From JBBDJG01 sp040880005 (GTDB taxonomy: Bacteria > Actinomycetota > Thermoleophilia > Solirubrobacterales > JBBDJG01): 45,122 nt of DNA. The stretch's first letter is position 1, and each line of letters opens with the position of its first letter. The translations under genes were made by a program, and so were the position numbers. The notes beneath the pieces are model-generated. The model was not told where the DNA came from and did no database searches. It saw only the letters and a list, made by a program, of their open reading frames with translations. This document shows, in pieces, positions 16,214 through 23,474 of this stretch. Where the stretch lies: the NCBI GenBank assembly GCA_040880005.1, contig JBBDJG010000005.1:1-45122 (forward strand). Direction: 5' to 3'.

Positions 16214-16680
16214 TGAGTCCATTCCTCTCTCAGCTTGCGCATCGCCTCGTGAACGTTGCGCCGCGCCGCCTCCTCCGAGCAGTCCATGACACGGCCTATG
16301 TCCGCGTAGGCGAGGTCGTTGACGTAGCGGTGCAACACCGCCGCCCGCTGCTTTGGTGGAAGCTCGCGAACGGCGTGCCACAGCTCCGGATCGGTGCCAT
16401 TCAGCTCCGGCGCCGCGCGTTCGGGCAGCCGTTCACGCGGTTGCGGGCGGCGACGGCGCGAGCGGTGGGCGTCGAGCGCCTTGCGGTGCGCGATCGTCAG
16501 CACCCAGCCGCGCAGGTTGGAGCGTGGCCGCAGGCGCGGATAGGCGCGCAGCGCGGCCAGGAACGTGTCCTGAAAGCAGTCGTCGGCCTCGACTGGCCCG
16601 ACCGAGGCGAGCAGGAAGCGGTACACGTCGTCGCGATGCTCGTCCAGGAACGATTGAAACGGTGGCAGTCCCACGCCCAT
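16210..16680 (-). CDS. ECF-type RNA polymerase sigma factor
   Basis: This 156-residue protein has only sigma regions 2 and 4. Region 2 is at about 8-75 (DEHRDDVYRFLLASV, EADDCFQDTFLAALRAYPRL and LRGWVLTIAHRKALDAHR). A basic, Pro-rich linker follows, then region 4 at about 98-150 (LPPKQRAAVLHRYVNDLAYADIG with the SEEAARRNVHEAMRKLREEW recognition helix). It overlaps ogt by four bases, so it probably controls or at least co-varies with alkylation repair. No separate zinc-finger anti-sigma gene is adjacent. Confidence 0.92.
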   Translation of the reverse strand: MGVGLPPFQSFLDEHRDDVYRFLLASVGPVEADDCFQDTFLAALRAYPRLRPRSNLRGWVLTIAHRKALDAHRSRRRRPQPRERLPERAAPELNGTDPELWHAVRELPPKQRAAVLHRYVNDLAYADIGRVMDCSEEAARRNVHEAMRKLREEWTQ

Positions 16681-16750
16681 TCAACGCCGCACCCTAGCGG
16701 GACGTGAGATCCGGCCCGGCCTGTGTTTGTATGGGTAATAGGCTCAGTCC

Positions 16751-17854
16751 GTGGACTTTACTGCCGAAGGTCTTCTCGACGGGCTCGAGGGCGACCAGCG
16801 CCGCGCCCGCGTCGAGCTGCTGACGAGGCTTCTCGAGGCCGGCGTCAGCATCGATGAGCTGAAGCAGGCTGTGGCCGACAACCGCCTCGCGCTGCTTCCC
16901 GCCGAGCGTTTGATGACCCAGGAGGAGAAGTACTCGATTCGCGACCTCGCGCGCATCGCCGGTGTGGATGAGCAGCTACTGCTATCGCTTCGTCGTGCCA
17001 GCGGGCTGCCGATCGAGGATCCCGACGAAGTCGCTTTCGGCGATTTGGACCTGGAGGCAGCCCGCGCGATCGCACTCTTCGTCGAGGCGGGTCTGCCGCG
17101 GTCGGGGCTGGTCGAAATGTCGCGCATCTTCGGCGAGCTGACCGCGCGCACCGCGGCCGCGACGCGGGCGTTGATCGCCGAGACCTTCGCCGGAGGCGAG
17201 CTGGACGAGTACTCGCTGTCCGTGCGACTGGCGGAGGTCGCCAGGGACCTACGTCCGCTGACGGTGTCTCTGATCGAGTACCTCTACCGGCTGCACATGC
17301 GCGAGCAGATGCGCAACGAGATCGCGATCAGCGCTCAGGTGGATTCGGGGAGCGTGCCGGGGCTCCAGGAGGTTTCGGCCTGCTTCGTGGATCTGGTCGG
17401 GTTCACGGGCTTGGGCGAGAGCATCCCCCCGGAGGAGCTGGGCGGGCTCGTCGGCCGGCTTGCGTCGATGGTGTCCGAGGCAGTCGCTCCCCCGGTTCGA
17501 CTGACGAAGATGATCGGCGATGCCGGCATGCTCGTCAGCGAAGACACGGACGCGTTGCTCGACGTGGCCTTGCGACTGATCGACGTGGCCGAGCAGGAGG
17601 ACGGCGACTTTCCCGGACTGAAAGTGGGAGTCGCACGGGGGAAGGCGATTCACCGCTGGGGGGACTGGTACGGAAGCCCGGTCAACATCGCGAACCGCGT
17701 CACGGGCATCGCGCGACCGGGCAGTGTGCTGGTCACCGGAGACGTACACGAGGCGGCCACGGGCGAGTACCGCTGGTCGTTTGCGGGCGAGCGGCACTTG
17801 AAGGGGGTGCAGCGCGAGGTGACGCTGTATCGCGTCCGTCGCGCCGAGGCGTAG
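16751..17854 (+). CDS. Class III adenylate/guanylate cyclase with N-terminal regulatory domain
   Basis: This 367-residue soluble protein starts at GTG 16751. Residues 1-190 are helical and resemble the adenylate cyclase regulatory domain seen in actinobacteria, including a MerR-like helix-turn-helix segment (YSIRDLARIAGVDEQLLLSL). Residues about 205-365 form the cyclase homology domain with metal-binding Asp in ACFVDLVGFTGLGE, the second Asp in KMIGDAGML and the transition-state Asn/Arg in GSPVNIANRVTG. The second metal motif reads GDAG where GDGV or GDGF is common. The substrate-specifying Lys is plausibly that of KMIGD, suggesting cAMP. Upstream, TATGGGTAATAG at 16730-16741 may hold a -10 element. 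Confidence 0.88.
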   Translation: MDFTAEGLLDGLEGDQRRARVELLTRLLEAGVSIDELKQAVADNRLALLPAERLMTQEEKYSIRDLARIAGVDEQLLLSLRRASGLPIEDPDEVAFGDLDLEAARAIALFVEAGLPRSGLVEMSRIFGELTARTAAATRALIAETFAGGELDEYSLSVRLAEVARDLRPLTVSLIEYLYRLHMREQMRNEIAISAQVDSGSVPGLQEVSACFVDLVGFTGLGESIPPEELGGLVGRLASMVSEAVAPPVRLTKMIGDAGMLVSEDTDALLDVALRLIDVAEQEDGDFPGLKVGVARGKAIHRWGDWYGSPVNIANRVTGIARPGSVLVTGDVHEAATGEYRWSFAGERHLKGVQREVTLYRVRRAEA

Positions 17855-17896
17855 TCGTTATGGAGAGAGCTTGCGGCTCCTCGAGCCCGGCTCCAC

Positions 17897-18088
17897 CGAG
17901 TTTTGCGGCTCAGAGCCACTCACAAAATGAAACGCCGGCACTCGGTCGGCTGCAAACCTTCGCATCTCAGTCTTCCTCGGTCGGCCGAATGGCGCTGCCA
18001 TTCGCGCCTCCCTGCGTCAGCTGATCTGCTCGGTTTTCGCTCGTCCGAGCACCACCGTCATTTTGTTCGAGGCTCTAAGCAAAACTCG
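17897..18088. ncRNA. Candidate structured RNA element, copy A
   Basis: This noncoding stretch between the convergent cyclase and carboxyltransferase genes folds into nested helices in plus-strand coordinates: 17897-17906/18079-18088 (10 bp), 17912-17917/18071-18076, 17922-17930/18058-18066 (9 bp), 17941-17945/18045-18049, 17954-17958/18032-18036, 17962-17970/18021-18029 with a tandem mismatch, and hairpin 17986-17993/17997-18004. Four blocks (17947-17963, 17974-17983, 18008-18018, 18032-18043) are almost identical to copy B at 38508-38649, whereas the helices differ. T5 at 18091-18095 follows the outer helix on the plus strand and overlaps the accD stop. The sense strand is unresolved; purine-rich loops favour minus, the T-tract favours plus. 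Confidence 0.6.
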
Positions 18089-18093
18089 TCTTT

Positions 18094-19662
18094 TTAGAGC
18101 GGGATGTTGCCGTGCTTGCGCTTGGGGCGCTCGACACGCTTGGTCTGGAGCAACTCCAAAGCGTTGATCAGGCGGGGACGCGTTTCGTGCGGAACGATCA
18201 CGTCGTCGATGTAACCGCGCTCGGCGGCCGTGTAGGGGTTGGCGAAGCGTGCCTTGTAGTCGGAGATCAGCATCTCGCGACGCGAATCGGGCGTGGGCGA
18301 GCTGTCGATGTCGCGCCGGAAGATGATGTTGACGGCGCCTTCGGGACCCATCACGGCGACCTCCGCGGTTGGCCAGGCGAAGTTGAAGTCGGCCAGCATG
18401 TGCTTGGAGGCCATGACGTCGTAGGCGCCGCCGTACGCCTTGCGCGTGACCACGGTCAACTTCGGGACCGTGGCTTCGGTGAACGCGTACAGCAGTTTCG
18501 CGCCGTGGCGGATGATGCCGCCCCATTCCTGACTGGTGCCGGGCAGGAAACCGGGAACGTCGCAGAACGTCAGCAGCGGAATGTTGAACGCATCGCAGAA
18601 GCGCACGAAACGCGCGCCCTTGACCGACGCGTCGATGTTGAGCACACCGGCAAGCGCGCGGGGCTGGTTGCCAACGATTCCGATCGGCCTGCCGCCCAGT
18701 CGCGCGAAGCCGACGATCAGGTTCTGGGCGTAGTGCTCGTGGACCTCGAAGAAGTCGCCGTTGTCGACGATGTGGTGGACGACGTCGCGCATGTCGTAGG
18801 GCTTCGAAGGGTCGTCGGGCACGACCTTGTCGAGATCGAGGTCCATTCGCTCGGGGTCGTCCCCCGTGTCAACGCGCGGCGGCTGCTCCATGTTGTTGAG
18901 CGGCAGGAAGCTCGTCAGGTAGCGGACGTCTGCCAGGCAGTCGTCCTCCGAGGCGGAAGCGAAGTGGGCGACTCCCGACTTGGTGTTGTGCGACATTGCG
19001 CCGCCCAGCTCTTCGAAGGTGGGCTCCTCGCCGGTGACCGTCTTGATCACATCGGGACCGGTGATGAACATGTGCGAGGTTTCCTTGACCATGAAGATGA
19101 AGTCGGTCATCGCAGGCGAATAGACGGCGCCGCCCGCGCATGGACCCATGATCACCGAGATCTGCGGGATCACGCCCGAGCACATCACGTTGCGCACGAA
19201 CACGTCGCCGTAGGCGCCGAGTGAAACCACCCCCTCCTGGATGCGTGCCCCGCCGGAGTCGTTGATGCCGATCACAGGGCAGCCGATCTTGGCTGCCACG
19301 TCCATGACCTTGCACATCTTCTCGGCCATCACCTCGCCAAGCGAGCCGCCGAACACGGTGAAGTCCTGGCTGAACACGCAGACCGCACGGCCGTCGATCG
19401 CCCCGTGACCGGTCACCACCGCGTCGCCCCACGGTCGCCGCTTGTCCATTTCGAACTCGTGAGTGCGATGGCGCACGAACGTGTCCAGCTCCTTGAACGA
19501 GCCGGGGTCGAGCAGCTTCTCGACCCGCTCCCGCGCGGTCATCTTGCCCTTGGCGTGCTGTTTCTCGACTGCCGCCTCGGAGCCCGCGTGCAGCGCCTGG
19601 AAGCGCAGCTCCTCGAGCTGAGCGAGCTTCTCCTCGTATGTCTCGGGGACTTTTTGCCTCAT
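18094..19662 (-). CDS. pccB: Acyl-CoA (propionyl-CoA) carboxylase beta subunit, carboxyltransferase
   Basis: This 522-residue crotonase-fold carboxyltransferase moves CO2 from biotin to propionyl-CoA and/or acetyl-CoA. Both halves are present: KMTARERVEKLLDPGSF and GINDSGGARIQEGVVSL with the GPCAGGAVYSPA oxyanion segment in the N domain, and GIVGNQPRALAGVLNIDAS, DVPGFLPGTSQEWGGIIRHG and RKAYGGAYDVM in the C domain. The Asp that sets propionyl preference lies in the FCDVPGFLPG region. The start ATG 19662 follows the long in-frame extension that has no homology. The biotin carboxylase partner is at 9178-10956. The product, methylmalonyl-CoA, is the (epimerised) substrate of the mutase at 21795-23444. 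Confidence 0.92.
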   Translation of the reverse strand: MRQKVPETYEEKLAQLEELRFQALHAGSEAAVEKQHAKGKMTARERVEKLLDPGSFKELDTFVRHRTHEFEMDKRRPWGDAVVTGHGAIDGRAVCVFSQDFTVFGGSLGEVMAEKMCKVMDVAAKIGCPVIGINDSGGARIQEGVVSLGAYGDVFVRNVMCSGVIPQISVIMGPCAGGAVYSPAMTDFIFMVKETSHMFITGPDVIKTVTGEEPTFEELGGAMSHNTKSGVAHFASASEDDCLADVRYLTSFLPLNNMEQPPRVDTGDDPERMDLDLDKVVPDDPSKPYDMRDVVHHIVDNGDFFEVHEHYAQNLIVGFARLGGRPIGIVGNQPRALAGVLNIDASVKGARFVRFCDAFNIPLLTFCDVPGFLPGTSQEWGGIIRHGAKLLYAFTEATVPKLTVVTRKAYGGAYDVMASKHMLADFNFAWPTAEVAVMGPEGAVNIIFRRDIDSSPTPDSRREMLISDYKARFANPYTAAERGYIDDVIVPHETRPRLINALELLQTKRVERPKRKHGNIPL

Positions 19663-19700
19663 CGTCGCGCCATCTCCAGTGAATCCTACGATGGACCGCG

Positions 19701-20336
19701 ATGCCGAGTATTCGTAGCTACGAGTTGCCATGCTCACCAGGGGAAATGGACGCGTTCGTGGAGCGCGAGATCCTTCCCGCGTTCGCGGCCAGCGGATATC
19801 AGGTGATCGACCGAGCCGCCACGGAGGTCTCGCTCGCCGGTCGACGCCGGCCACGCTGGGCCGTGGCGCTGGCGGTGTTCCTGTTTCCGGTCGGATTGGT
19901 GCTGCTACTGGTCAGAAGACCGGCAAGTACGCGCCTGCTCTGGAAGGGCGACTCACCCGAGCTCGAGGTGCGCAGCAGCGACCCGCGCTCGTATCACCTG
20001 GTGGCGGAGTTCGCGGCGGAGCGCGAACGTCCGCCGGGATTCGTCGACACGGTGGCGGCGCCGTTCGCGGCCGGCGCGACGCCGGTGCTGATCACGTGGG
20101 TCGTCGCGGTGCAGTTCGTCGATTCGCGGACGCTGTTCGTTGCGGCGATCGCGATTGCTGTCGCTTTCGGCTGCGGCCTCGGCACCCTGATCGGACTACG
20201 CCGCGGGAGCCGATCGAGCGATCCGCGCAACCCGATCGCGTGGGCAACGCTGCCCGCGCTGGCCGGCGCGCTGACCGTCGTCGCGGCCTTCGTGGCGTTG
20301 ATTCTCTTTCTGCTCGCAATCGGAGCGGGGGACTGA
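19701..20336 (+). CDS. Membrane protein of unknown function
   Basis: This 211-residue protein has a soluble N-terminus (SPGEMDAFVEREILPAFAASG, a helix followed by a strand pattern), a membrane helix at about 53-72 flanked by Arg residues, a cytosolic beta segment (ARG/Ser-Asp rich, 75-110) and two or three further helices at about 113-150 and 172-205. I recognise no family. It is divergent from the carboxyltransferase gene, with 38 bases between starts, and ends nine bases before the convergent SRPBCC gene. No signal peptide is present. Confidence 0.7.
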   Translation: MPSIRSYELPCSPGEMDAFVEREILPAFAASGYQVIDRAATEVSLAGRRRPRWAVALAVFLFPVGLVLLLVRRPASTRLLWKGDSPELEVRSSDPRSYHLVAEFAAERERPPGFVDTVAAPFAAGATPVLITWVVAVQFVDSRTLFVAAIAIAVAFGCGLGTLIGLRRGSRSSDPRNPIAWATLPALAGALTVVAAFVALILFLLAIGAGD

Positions 20337-20344
20337 CCGGGCGA

Positions 20345-20677
20345 TTAGCCGCCGCTGAGCGAGCTGGAGCCGAGGTCGTCGAGCATTCCGTCGAGCTGCC
20401 GCTCGATCTCCCTGTTGCTCTTCGCTGAATTCGACAGGCGTGCGATCACGGACGGCTGAGTGCTTGCCTGCGCGCGGATCTTCGTTCCCCAGCCCGATGC
20501 CTCCAGCTCGATCACGCCGCTCGCGCCCTTCGAGTCCCACTCCAGGCGGCTGGGCGGCTTGGTCGACGTGACGCGCACGTCTCCCAGCCACGCTCGCAGC
20601 TTTTGGGCCGAGGAAAGCTCGTCCCAAAGCTCGGGCGGCGATTTGACCAGTGTTCGCTCCAGCTCGATGGTCGCCAT
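20345..20677 (-). CDS. SRPBCC/START-like small protein
   Basis: This 110-residue protein opens MATIELERTLVKSPPELWDE, the usual start of SRPBCC-fold (polyketide cyclase/AHSA1-like) proteins, followed by LRAWLGDV, RLEWDSKGASGVIELEASGWGT and a C-terminal helix. It is shorter than a typical SRPBCC domain (about 140), lacking part of the middle strands, so it may bind a small hydrophobic ligand or simply be a reduced member. The Ser/Gly tail after LDDLG is likely disordered. It faces the membrane protein gene convergently. Confidence 0.65.
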   Translation of the reverse strand: MATIELERTLVKSPPELWDELSSAQKLRAWLGDVRVTSTKPPSRLEWDSKGASGVIELEASGWGTKIRAQASTQPSVIARLSNSAKSNREIERQLDGMLDDLGSSSLSGG

Positions 20678-20759
20678 CGATCCGGGTGTTTGGCGGGGAC
20701 CTACGAAATCCTTCCCAATTTCACGCGCCGAGGCCGGGATTTACCACTACGGTGGGGAT

Positions 20760-21008
20760 GTGGCGCTACGGCTCGGCATCGGGATGATCATCGCGGCTCT
20801 GGTCGCTCCGCTGACGATCCTGGTCGTGCCGTTCTTCGGTGTGATGGGGTCGCAGCTGACCGCCTACGCGACGATGATTGCGATCTGCGCCGAGGTCATG
20901 TTCTGGGGCGGGATTGCGCTCATGGGTCGCGACACGTGGCGTGCGATTCGTGACCACGGTTGGCGGCGGACGCCGCGACGAATACTCGAAGTCGTACGCG
21001 CCGGCTAG
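20760..21008 (+). CDS. Small two-helix membrane protein (transporter-suffix-like)
   Basis: The frame from GTG 20760 gives 82 residues: LRLGIGMIIAALVAPLTILV then a second hydrophobic stretch AYATMIAICAEVMFWGGIAL followed by MGRDTWRAIRDHGW and a basic tail. The helix-turn-helix membrane pattern with a conserved late AEVxFWxGxxLxGR resembles the small transporter-suffix-domain proteins of actinobacteria. GGTGGGG upstream can serve as ribosome binding site. The gene end overlaps the GST gene end by four bases (convergent). Confidence 0.6.
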   Translation: MALRLGIGMIIAALVAPLTILVVPFFGVMGSQLTAYATMIAICAEVMFWGGIALMGRDTWRAIRDHGWRRTPRRILEVVRAG

Positions 21009-21766
21009 ACCGTCGCCGTCGCTCCGGCGCGCAGTGGCTCGAGCCACTCGGGCGGGAACACCGATCGCAAGTCGCCTGGAGGCTCGGGCTGGACGCGCGT
21101 GGCCAGCGCCCCGGCGGGTCGCGCCTCGATCGCCGGCCGCAGGTCCTGCATCGACATCAACAGTCGCAGGCTGGTGCCGATCTGGAAGTCGGCCACGTTG
21201 AGCTGCTCACCGTTGAGCACGCCCTCGCCGATCCAGGCATCGATTTTGTCGAGTTGCTCCGGCAGTTTCTCCAACAATGCCCGTACCTGCGGGTCGTAAG
21301 AGTCGTTCGCCCTGCGCGCGCCCCAGATGATCGGCCCGCCGGTGCGGGCGAGCACGCTGGGGGGTAAGCCGAGCTTCGCGTCCTTGAGGTACGACTCCTG
21401 GTCGGAGGCCGGCGCCTTGCTCATAGCCCACCAGATGATCGTGCGCGGGAACTGCTGGAACTCGTCGCCCCAGTGCTCGGCTTGATCGACCTTGTCGCGT
21501 ACGGCCGGGTCGCCGGGAAACAGCGGCGGCTCGGGCGTCAAGCGCTCCAACTCCACCGCGATCTCACGCGTGCCCTGGACCTTGCGCCCGTCGATCTTGA
21601 TCGCCGGAACGCGATTGCTGGGGAAGCGCAGCACGTGCGGTACGACCTGGCGGCTGAGCACGGGCAGCATGTTCACGCGCCGGAACGGGACGCCCTTGTA
21701 TTCGAGCATCAGCTGCGCCGCCCGCACGGGGTGGGAGCTGGGGATGCCGTAAAGAGTGATTTTCAC
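21005..21766 (-). CDS. Glutathione S-transferase-like protein
   Basis: This 253-residue protein has an N-terminal thioredoxin-like domain (MKITLYGIPSSHPVRAAQLM with a Ser near the usual catalytic site; NRVPAIKIDGRKVQGTREIA containing the cis-Pro and the glutamate/Ser-binding loop) and an all-helical C-terminal domain (EGVLNGEQLNVADFQIGTSL is the signature N-capping box). Actinobacteria usually lack glutathione, so the thiol cofactor (mycothiol or other) and substrate are uncertain. It is the last minus-strand gene before the mutase, with 28 bases between mutase stop and this start. Confidence 0.85.
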   Translation of the reverse strand: MKITLYGIPSSHPVRAAQLMLEYKGVPFRRVNMLPVLSRQVVPHVLRFPSNRVPAIKIDGRKVQGTREIAVELERLTPEPPLFPGDPAVRDKVDQAEHWGDEFQQFPRTIIWWAMSKAPASDQESYLKDAKLGLPPSVLARTGGPIIWGARRANDSYDPQVRALLEKLPEQLDKIDAWIGEGVLNGEQLNVADFQIGTSLRLLMSMQDLRPAIEARPAGALATRVQPEPPGDLRSVFPPEWLEPLRAGATATV

Positions 21767-21794
21767 GCCGGGAAGCCTATCTCAGCTCAGGCCC

Positions 21795-23444
21795 TCAGAT
21801 CGGAGGCCTGTACTCGCCGAAGACCTCGCGCATCGTGCCGCACACCTCTCCCAGAGTGGCGTGCGAACGCAGCGCTTCCCTGATCGGGTAGAGCAAGTTG
21901 CCGTCGCCCTCGGACGTGCTCCGCAGCTCGGCCAGACGCGCCTGTACCTCCTCCTGGTCCCGATCGGCCTTGAAGCGCTTCAGGCGCGCGACCTGCTCGC
22001 GCTCGGTGTCGGCGTCGATCTTGAGGATGTCGACTTCGACCTCCTCGCCCTGCTCGGTGAACTCGTTGACGCCGACGATGATGTCCTGCTTGGTGCGCAG
22101 CCGCTGCTCGTACCCGAACGCCGACTCCTCGATCTCACGCTGCATGAAGCCGGCCTCGATCGCGTGGACGGAGCCGCCAAGCTCTTCCACCTTGGCCATC
22201 AGCTCGTGTGCCTGACGCTCGATCTCGTCGGTCAGCGACTCGACGAAGTACGAGCCGGCGAACGGATCGACGGTGTCGGTCGCACCGGCCTCGTGTGCGA
22301 CGATCTGTTGGGTGCGCAGCGCGAGTTTCGCGGCGTGCTCGGTCGGCAGCGAGAGAGCCTCGTCGTAGCCGTTGGTGTGCAGCGATTGGGTCCCGCCGCA
22401 AACGGCCGCGAAGGCCTGAAGCGCCACGCGCACCACGTTGTTGAGCGGTTGCTGAGCCATCAGCGTCGAGCCGCCGGTCTGGGTGTGAAAGCGGACCATC
22501 ATCGCCTTCGGATCGGTGGCGCCGAAGCGGTCACGCATGATCTCGGCCCACATGCGACGGATCGCGCGGAACTTGGCGACCTCCTGGAAGACGTTGTTGT
22601 GCCCGTTGAAGAAGAACGCCAGTCGCGGGCCGAACCGATCGATGTCGAGGCCGGCGTCGATCGCGGCCTGCACGTAGGCGATTCCGTTGGAGAGCGTGAA
22701 CCCCACCTCCTGCACCGCCGAGCATCCCTTCTCGCGCATGTGGTATCCGGAGATCGAGATCGTGTTCCATTTCGGCACATGCTCGTTGCAGTACTCGAAG
22801 ATGTTCGTAGTGAGGCGCATGGCGCCCACGGGCGGGTAGATGAAGTTGCCGCGCGCCGCGTACTCCTTGAGGATGTCGTTCTGGACCGTGCCGCGCAGCT
22901 TCTCGGCGGGCACGCTCTGCTCGGCACCGACCAGCTCGTACAGCAGCAGAAGGACCGCCGCCGAGGCGTTGATCGTCATCGACGTCGAAACCTTGTCGAG
23001 CGGGATCTGATCGAAAGCGATGCGCATGTCCTCGAGCGTGTCGATCGCGACGCCGGTGCGTCCGACCTCGCCGAAACAGCGCTCGTCGTCGGAGTCGCGT
23101 CCCAGTTGTGTCGGCAGGTCGAAGGCCATCGAGAGACCCGTCGCACCGCGCTCGAGCAGGTAGCGGTAGCGGGCGTTCGACTCCTTCGCGGTCGCGTAGC
23201 CGGCGTACTGGCGCATCGTCCAAAGCTGGCCGCGGTACATGTCGGGATGAATCCCGCGCGTGAACGGGTACTCGCCGGGCTTGCCGAGTTGGGCCTCGGG
23301 GTCGAAGCCGTCGAGGTCGGCGGCGTCGTAGATGGCGTCGATCTCGATCCCCGAGTCCGTGAAACGACGCGGGTCGTCCGGACCGACCAGCGGCGCGACG
23401 CCGGGATGCGCTTCGACGTTGCCTTTGGCGGGTGCCTTGGCCAT
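21795..23444 (-). CDS. Methylmalonyl-CoA mutase large subunit, catalytic TIM-barrel part
   Basis: This 549-residue protein interconverts methylmalonyl-CoA and succinyl-CoA with a B12 radical. It carries the CoA-threaded TIM barrel: YPFTRGIHPDMYRGQLWTMR, AFDLPTQLGRDSDD, NISGYHMREKG-type segment ISISGYHMREKGCSAVQEVG, and RFHTQTGGSTLMAQQPLNN. The C-terminal cobalamin-binding domain (DxHxxG) is absent, so it is the split form needing a separate small B12-binding subunit, which is not in this window. ATG 23444 is chosen; the frame upstream runs through the divergent MoaD-fusion gene as a shadow. With the carboxylase and SucCD it makes the propionyl-CoA to succinate route. Confidence 0.95.
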   Translation of the reverse strand: MAKAPAKGNVEAHPGVAPLVGPDDPRRFTDSGIEIDAIYDAADLDGFDPEAQLGKPGEYPFTRGIHPDMYRGQLWTMRQYAGYATAKESNARYRYLLERGATGLSMAFDLPTQLGRDSDDERCFGEVGRTGVAIDTLEDMRIAFDQIPLDKVSTSMTINASAAVLLLLYELVGAEQSVPAEKLRGTVQNDILKEYAARGNFIYPPVGAMRLTTNIFEYCNEHVPKWNTISISGYHMREKGCSAVQEVGFTLSNGIAYVQAAIDAGLDIDRFGPRLAFFFNGHNNVFQEVAKFRAIRRMWAEIMRDRFGATDPKAMMVRFHTQTGGSTLMAQQPLNNVVRVALQAFAAVCGGTQSLHTNGYDEALSLPTEHAAKLALRTQQIVAHEAGATDTVDPFAGSYFVESLTDEIERQAHELMAKVEELGGSVHAIEAGFMQREIEESAFGYEQRLRTKQDIIVGVNEFTEQGEEVEVDILKIDADTEREQVARLKRFKADRDQEEVQARLAELRSTSEGDGNLLYPIREALRSHATLGEVCGTMREVFGEYRPPI

Positions 23445-23474
23445 GCAGGGGAAGGATAGTTCTCCCTGGGTACC

